26,058 bases of DNA from a virus, in the IMG/VR virus record IMGVR_UViG_3300044673_000581, positions 1-26,058 of that record; one strand, 5' to 3'. A program made the position numbers and the translations under genes. Below the pieces are notes generated by a model. It was not told the DNA's origin. It worked only from the letters and a program-made list of their open reading frames with translations, and ran no database searches. This document shows, in pieces, positions 22,584-26,058 of the stretch (its first letter is position 1; each line of letters opens with the position of its first letter).

Positions 22584-22594
22584 TGCTCACCATA

Positions 22595-23047
22595 CTATTG
22601 AGTCCGCAGTGTGCTGTAGATACCGAAGGCGGCATTGCCAAGGTTTAAGATACTGACATTACCAACGGCATCCTGGAGTGCTCCGGTAGTCAGCTTCCAG
22701 TTGCCGTTTTTGACGTATTGCTGGAATGTTGCCGTGGCCTGGTAGGTGCCGCTGGTGGCGGTGCCGCTGATCCGGTTGCCGCTGTTGAACGTCAGCATCA
22801 CTGACTGGCCGCTTAACGGTGCCCGAAAACAAAGCATCATCTGGTCGAATCCGGACAGGTCATCGGTGATCGTGGCATTGATGGTTACTACCTGCGGGCC
22901 GCTCGTTGTCGTGATGGTTGCCGGGCTGAAGCTGAAAGAGGTGAGCACCGGCGCGGTCGTATCTTCGGTGGCCACGGCCATGGCGACCAGTCCTACCCCC
23001 AGCAGGAACAGCACAATGGTAAAGTCGATCAGATCAAACTTCCGCAT
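22595..23047 (-). CDS. Membrane-anchored Ig-like domain protein
   Basis: The 150-aa protein has one N-terminal membrane segment (DLIDFTIVLFLLGVGLVAMA) and then a beta-sandwich domain: APVLTSFSFSPATITTTSGP, VVTINATITDDLSGFDQM, a pattern found in Ig-like repeats of secreted proteins. The domain would face the periplasm. I chose the ATG at 23047 because GGGAGG lies 5 bases upstream; the frame extends further to 23095 without support. It overlaps the previous gene by 14 bases. No specific function recognised. Confidence 0.65.
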   Translation of the reverse strand: MRKFDLIDFTIVLFLLGVGLVAMAVATEDTTAPVLTSFSFSPATITTTSGPQVVTINATITDDLSGFDQMMLCFRAPLSGQSVMLTFNSGNRISGTATSGTYQATATFQQYVKNGNWKLTTGALQDAVGNVSILNLGNAAFGIYSTLRTQ

Positions 23048-23786
23048 ACGCCTCCCTCGGCCCCCAGGGGATTCCTTCGCCGCAAAAATCGGCATAGTCG
23101 ATGACAGCCTGCCTCATGGCGGTGATGGTCGGCAGCGCACTGATCGGCAAGAGTCCGGTGGCCGCATCGCCGCCGTAACAGAGTGCCAGGTAGCGCTCCT
23201 CGATGGCGACGGCAGTCGGGTTGACCCGCCGATTCTCGCCTATGATGTAGGCGGCAAACTGCTCGGCGGACATGCCGAACTTGCTGCCAAACCTGGCCAT
23301 GAAATCCAGGGCGGTTGAGCCGTCTTTCATCACGTCGCTGCCGCGCCCTTCAATGATAGCTACGGCGGCCTTGTAGTTTTCGTCATAGACCGCGAGGACG
23401 CCGGCGTTTTTCGGTACCGTGCCCAGGGCGGAAACGCGGATGCCCTTGATGTAGCTGCACATGTTGTCGACCATGCGCGGGAACATGGCCTTGATCTGGG
23501 CAATGGTGGCGGTGCCGGCGTCGTCCTGCCAAAGCTCGGCCCGGCGGTGCTCGTCGTCGGAGTAGATGTCGGGATCGTAGGAATAGAGGAGCTTGCGGAA
23601 CGTGGCCGGGTACACCGGCGCCGGGATCGGTGTTGGCTGATCTTGCCAGCGGAACACCTTCCCCTCTGCGTCCAGCTCATAGCCGGGCGGCAGCGCACTC
23701 GGCGCGCAGTCCATTTCGTCCAGGTAAATCCTGATCGGTGTGATCCGTGGCGTTACCTGCTCGCGGATAAATATCGTGTAACCCAT
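23034..23786 (-). CDS. Unrecognised 250-aa protein, possibly fibre-associated
   Basis: The protein begins MGYTIFIREQVTPRITPIRIY, followed by a Pro-rich stretch (PTPIPAPVYPATFRKLLYSYDPDIYSD) and a helical C-terminal half with GSKFGMSAEQFAAYIIGENRRVNPTA and AMRQAVIDYADFCGEG. No membrane segment or signal peptide. I do not recognise the family. The start at 23786 overlaps the papain-fold gene as TAATG with AAGGAG upstream; the longer frame to 23978 is out-of-frame reading of that gene. Confidence 0.7.
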   Translation of the reverse strand: MGYTIFIREQVTPRITPIRIYLDEMDCAPSALPPGYELDAEGKVFRWQDQPTPIPAPVYPATFRKLLYSYDPDIYSDDEHRRAELWQDDAGTATIAQIKAMFPRMVDNMCSYIKGIRVSALGTVPKNAGVLAVYDENYKAAVAIIEGRGSDVMKDGSTALDFMARFGSKFGMSAEQFAAYIIGENRRVNPTAVAIEERYLALCYGGDAATGLLPISALPTITAMRQAVIDYADFCGEGIPWGPREAYAEV

Positions 23787-24274
23787 TACCAGACTCCTTT
23801 GAAGATGGTTTCGAACTGCTGGTTGTAGCGGAACAGGCGCGGCATGGGGAGCAGCTCGTCCTGGGCGGTGATCGGCTGCAGGTTGTGGATTGCCCAGTAG
23901 GGAAGCTCGGCGCATGTCCAGGCGGTGGCGTCGTCGATCCAGCAGCGGCGCAAGAGCCCGGTGAAGAAGCCGAACCACTGCTTGAAGTCGTAGCCGGTGG
24001 CGGTCTTCTCGATGGCGAAGCAGCTGGATAGTGCGCGATAGAGCTGGCCGCCTTCCTTTAGCCGATGGATGGTTATATGACGCCCTTTGTAATGATCCAG
24101 GTGCCGGCGCTTGATGCCGGTGAACTCGGGGCTCCAGCCATTGCCGGCCGGGTCGACGATGGTGAAACAGTGGACGCCGGGATCGAGGCCGCGCCAGCGG
24201 ATCAGCCAGTGATGCGGCATGTACCAGAGGCCGTCGACGACGACGATGTCGAGGGGCTGCAGCGGTGGGATCAT
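23786..24274 (-). CDS. YiiX-like permuted papain-fold (NlpC/P60-type) hydrolase
   Basis: A 162-aa protein with the order of motifs of permuted papain-fold amidases: an opening PLDIVVVDG strand, LIRWRGLDPGVHCFTIVD around 24-41 with His35 at the position of the catalytic HVGI His, a GIKRRHLDHY strand, and TAWTCAELPYW at 118-127 with Cys121 as the likely nucleophile (compare TCSELV). Such enzymes cleave peptide or acyl-amide bonds; peptidoglycan is a possible substrate. No signal peptide, so it would need a holin or release partner if it is a lysin. ATGA overlap with the serine protease upstream. Confidence 0.68.
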   Translation of the reverse strand: MIPPLQPLDIVVVDGLWYMPHHWLIRWRGLDPGVHCFTIVDPAGNGWSPEFTGIKRRHLDHYKGRHITIHRLKEGGQLYRALSSCFAIEKTATGYDFKQWFGFFTGLLRRCWIDDATAWTCAELPYWAIHNLQPITAQDELLPMPRLFRYNQQFETIFKGVW

Positions 24275-24831
24275 AATCCGGCCCTCCGCAGCATGGGGAA
24301 TGCCCGGTCGATAGGGATGGCGATGCCGATGTCTCCCATTGATTTGGGCACGGTCGCGCTGATGATTGCTAGCACCTGGCCGGATTCGTTAAATAGTGGC
24401 GCTCCGGAATGGCCGCCATTAATCGAGGCATCGACCAGGTAGACGTTTTTCAGGGTTGGGAAGTTCTGGCCGGTGGCGCTGATGATGCCACTGACCGCTT
24501 GCTTTACCAGGCGCAGCGGGTAGCCGACGACCATGACCTGCTCGCCGATCCGCGCGGGGGCATTGCTCAGTTTAGCGATCACTCCCCCCTGGGTGTCGGC
24601 CCGGACCAGGGCCAGGTCATTGGCCTGGTCGATCTCTACTATAGCGCTGGCCGGGGCGGTGGCCACCACATGGGCGGCGGTGAGCATGTAGCCATCGGCT
24701 ACGATCACCCCGCTGGCACGGCCCACCGGGGCGACTGACTGCTGGACCGCATTATAGAGTTCGGCGGTCGGAGCCTGGTGGGCGCAGGCGGTGAGGAGCA
24801 GTATGATTATTAATAGTGCGGATCGTCTCAT
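24271..24831 (-). CDS. Trypsin-like serine protease lipoprotein
   Basis: A 186-aa protein with a lipoprotein signal (ALLIIILLLTAC, lipidation Cys16) and a compact trypsin/DegP-like domain. His54 in LTAAHVV, Asp72 in NDLALVRAD and Ser142 in GGHSGAP form a complete catalytic triad; there is no PDZ domain. It should be tethered to a membrane in the periplasm. I chose the ATG at 24831, which overlaps the preceding stop (TAATG); the longer frame to 25236 reads an upstream gene out of frame. It is unusual among Mu structural genes. Confidence 0.85.
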   Translation of the reverse strand: MRRSALLIIILLLTACAHQAPTAELYNAVQQSVAPVGRASGVIVADGYMLTAAHVVATAPASAIVEIDQANDLALVRADTQGGVIAKLSNAPARIGEQVMVVGYPLRLVKQAVSGIISATGQNFPTLKNVYLVDASINGGHSGAPLFNESGQVLAIISATVPKSMGDIGIAIPIDRAFPMLRRAGL

Positions 24832-25166
24832 TATTGGCACCTGTAGCAGTAAGCTGACCCGCCGAATGTCACTACATCGTAGGGCTGGTAGTCGGCGTCG
24901 GCTGACCATTCGCCACGGAAATGGAAGCCCTGGCCTGTGTCGCCTTTTGGCCCTGTGGGGCCGACAATTCCGAGATCGTCCGGATTGATCATCCGCATGG
25001 CATTGCCCTGCTTGATCGGTATTGTGTCGGTTGCGGCCCGTGGTAGTTGTGCCGGCAGCCGGCTCTTGAAATAATCGAGCATTGACTCGCCGCCCGGTTC
25101 GGCGGCGTAGAGCGGCTGGCAGGTGGTGAGCGCCAGTATTGTGATTGTAAGTAGAGCCATTCTCAT
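24831..25166 (-). CDS. Secreted collagen-like/CBM-like short protein
   Basis: A 111-aa protein with a signal peptide (LLTITILALTTCQPLYAA), a helical segment (LDYFKSRLPAQLPRAATDTIP), a short collagen-like run GPTGPKGDTGQG at 69-80, and FRGEWSADADYQPYDVVTFGGSAY, the start of a carbohydrate-binding/fibre repeat that usually continues further. It ends abruptly with CYRCQ, so it may be truncated. LTTC is a weak lipobox. ATGA overlap upstream, TAATG overlap downstream. Confidence 0.72.
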   Translation of the reverse strand: MRMALLTITILALTTCQPLYAAEPGGESMLDYFKSRLPAQLPRAATDTIPIKQGNAMRMINPDDLGIVGPTGPKGDTGQGFHFRGEWSADADYQPYDVVTFGGSAYCYRCQ

Positions 25167-25426
25167 GTTGCTTCCTCGGCAAAGAGCGATTTTCCGGAAT
25201 CCTCGTTGAAAATGTACTTTTGGTTGTCCTCGTCAAACAGCCCGGCGGTGTCGACCGGGATTAAATCCTCGTTAAATGGCGTGTAATCAAAGGCAACGGT
25301 CGGCTCGGCGGCAAAGGCCAGGCTGTCAAGGTCCGCCAGGAACAGCGGTGCCGAGTCATCCGGAACAATGGCGCAAACCGGGTCGGGGATAAATTCCAGC
25401 CGCGCCAGGGGGTAGATGGTCGGCAT
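25163..25426 (-). CDS. Unrecognised acidic 87-aa protein
   Basis: A small acidic protein, Pro/Asp-rich (IPDPVCAIVPDDSAPLFLADLD), ending LFDEDNQKYIFNEDSGKSLF. The repeated F-D/N-E-D segments resemble short fibre-linker strands. No membrane segment. It starts one base after the stop of the BppU-like gene and is coupled to the collagen-like gene by ATGA. Function unknown. Confidence 0.65.
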   Translation of the reverse strand: MPTIYPLARLEFIPDPVCAIVPDDSAPLFLADLDSLAFAAEPTVAFDYTPFNEDLIPVDTAGLFDEDNQKYIFNEDSGKSLFAEEAT

Positions 25427-25427
25427 G

Positions 25428-25733
25428 TCATGTCATCCTCGGGTCGATCTGGAGCCCGGCGATCTTGTGGGTCTTCTCTTTCCCGGCGGCGTCGGTGACG
25501 AGCATTTCGGCCTTCCAGGTGCCGGCCTTCAGGTCAGTTGATATCCACTGGAACTCGATGATCCCGTTGGCGGCATCGGCAATCACGGCCGGCTTGGCGA
25601 GTATCCCCGGCGCCTCGGTGTAGCCGATTTTCAGGAGAAACGAGTAGCCGTCAATATTCACCGGCTGGCCGCTTACCTTGTAGGTTAGTCTGGTTGGCCG
25701 GGTGTCGCCTTCTGTCAGGGTTGCTGCTGCCAT
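25428..25733 (-). CDS. BppU N-terminal-like Ig-fold phage protein
   Basis: A 101-aa protein from the ATG at 25733, which has AGGTGG 8 bases upstream; the longer frame to 25775 lacks support. The text AAATLTEGDTRPTRLTYKV, YSFLLKIGYTEAPG, GIIEFQWISTDLKAGTWKAEMLVTD matches small Ig-like domains of the baseplate upper protein (BppU) type found in phage receptor-binding or tail modules. It has no signal peptide, unlike its neighbours. Confidence 0.65.
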   Translation of the reverse strand: MAAATLTEGDTRPTRLTYKVSGQPVNIDGYSFLLKIGYTEAPGILAKPAVIADAANGIIEFQWISTDLKAGTWKAEMLVTDAAGKEKTHKIAGLQIDPRMT

Positions 25734-25737
25734 GTCA

Positions 25738-26058
25738 TTACCACCTGTATTCCGCGCCCAGTTGCAGGTGCGCATCGCCGCCGGTCGTGAGGTCGCCGTT
25801 GGCGGATAGATAGACGTTCTTGACCCGGAGAAAATCCCAGCGGCCGTAGACGGTGCCGGTGTTCACCAGGCGCTGGTTGAGGCCATAGCGGATGCCGGCG
25901 GCGGCATCGCGCCTGAACTGGAACCAGGGGGCCGGGATCTCTTTGGCGACGATGGTGGAGACGCCGGTGTCGGCGTCGATAACGCTGATGACGTTGACCC
26001 CGTTGTTGCTGCGGGGGATTTCGGCAGTGGCGGTTATTTCAAGGGGACCGGGGATCGG
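25738..26058 (-). CDS. Partial gene, outer-membrane beta-barrel-like C-terminus
   Basis: The frame is open from the window edge for 106 codons to a TAA at 25740-25738. The visible part shows alternating beta strands: AAGIRYGLNQRLVNTG, VYGRWDFLRVKNVYLSANGD, and a final HLQLGAEYRW with aromatic end, the pattern of outer membrane barrel C-termini. The first visible residues (PIPGP) are encoded by a heptad repeat. The N-terminus lies outside. If it is a barrel, it belongs with the envelope-directed genes that follow. Confidence 0.6.
   Translation of the reverse strand, partial: PIPGPLEITATAEIPRSNNGVNVISVIDADTGVSTIVAKEIPAPWFQFRRDAAAGIRYGLNQRLVNTGTVYGRWDFLRVKNVYLSANGDLTTGGDAHLQLGAEYRW
26043..26058. 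repeat. Heptad repeat at window edge, GGGATCG flavour
   Basis: Plus strand GGGACCG then GGGATCG, probably continuing beyond the window. It is inside the partial gene and in frame (PIPGP on the minus strand). Same flavour as 9619-9683 and 17962-17996. Confidence 0.7.

Noticed and set aside
24832-25236. N-terminal extension of the serine protease frame
   Set aside because: The Arg/His/Thr-rich text is out-of-frame reading of the collagen-like gene; the lipoprotein start at 24831 is overlapped with the upstream stop.

Overview
The window is the structural (late) half of a Mu-like transposable prophage, or phage genome. It is read entirely on the minus strand, so transcription runs from base 26058 toward base 1. 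The gene order matches phage Mu closely: gp25/gp26 homologues, terminase gp27-gp28, portal gp29 fused to minor head F, morphogenesis G, protease/scaffold I/Z, decoration protein, major head T, gp35, gp36, gp37, gp38, sheath L, tube M, tail chaperones gp41/gp42, tape measure, N, P, gp45 spike, gp46, gp47, gp48, tail fibre/spike, then a DNA adenine methylase where Mu carries mom. DNA is GC-rich with strong AAGGAGG-type ribosome sites. The heptad repeats and gene style suggest a Geobacter-like Desulfuromonadota host, but that is an impression rather than proof. No transposase, Mor/C activator, repressor or attachment end lies inside the window.

Layout in transcription order. (a) 26058-22595: an accessory module of translationally coupled genes that I do not recognise as standard Mu genes: the end of an outer-membrane-barrel-like protein, a BppU-like Ig protein, an 87-aa protein, a secreted collagen-like/CBM-like protein, a trypsin-like lipoprotein, a YiiX-type papain-fold protein, a 250-aa unknown, and a membrane-anchored Ig-like protein. 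It sits where Mu has its lysis genes, and no classical lysozyme, holin or spanin is recognisable. (b) 22583-22173: a tiny membrane peptide and a TraR/DksA zinc-finger protein. (c) 22176-16421: DNA packaging and portal genes. (d) 16209-13315: capsid genes, ending in a strong rho-independent terminator. (e) 13236-3245: the contractile tail. (f) 3233-935: tail fibre and spike. (g) 774-1: adenine methylase. Genes are packed with TAATG or ATGA overlaps at about fifteen junctions. No stretch over 300 bp lacks a gene.

The most unusual signals are: (1) two sequence flavours of heptad tandem repeats, GGTGAAC-type and GGGATCG-type, forming palindromic elements with a shared central loop at tail-gene boundaries, and appearing in frame inside the portal gene and the first partial gene; (2) a 46-residue signal-peptide-like leader on the major capsid protein; (3) a signal peptide on the tail spike; (4) the envelope-targeted protease/papain module; (5) a candidate -2 frameshift site joining the tail chaperones; (6) a well-placed internal start for the scaffold Z.
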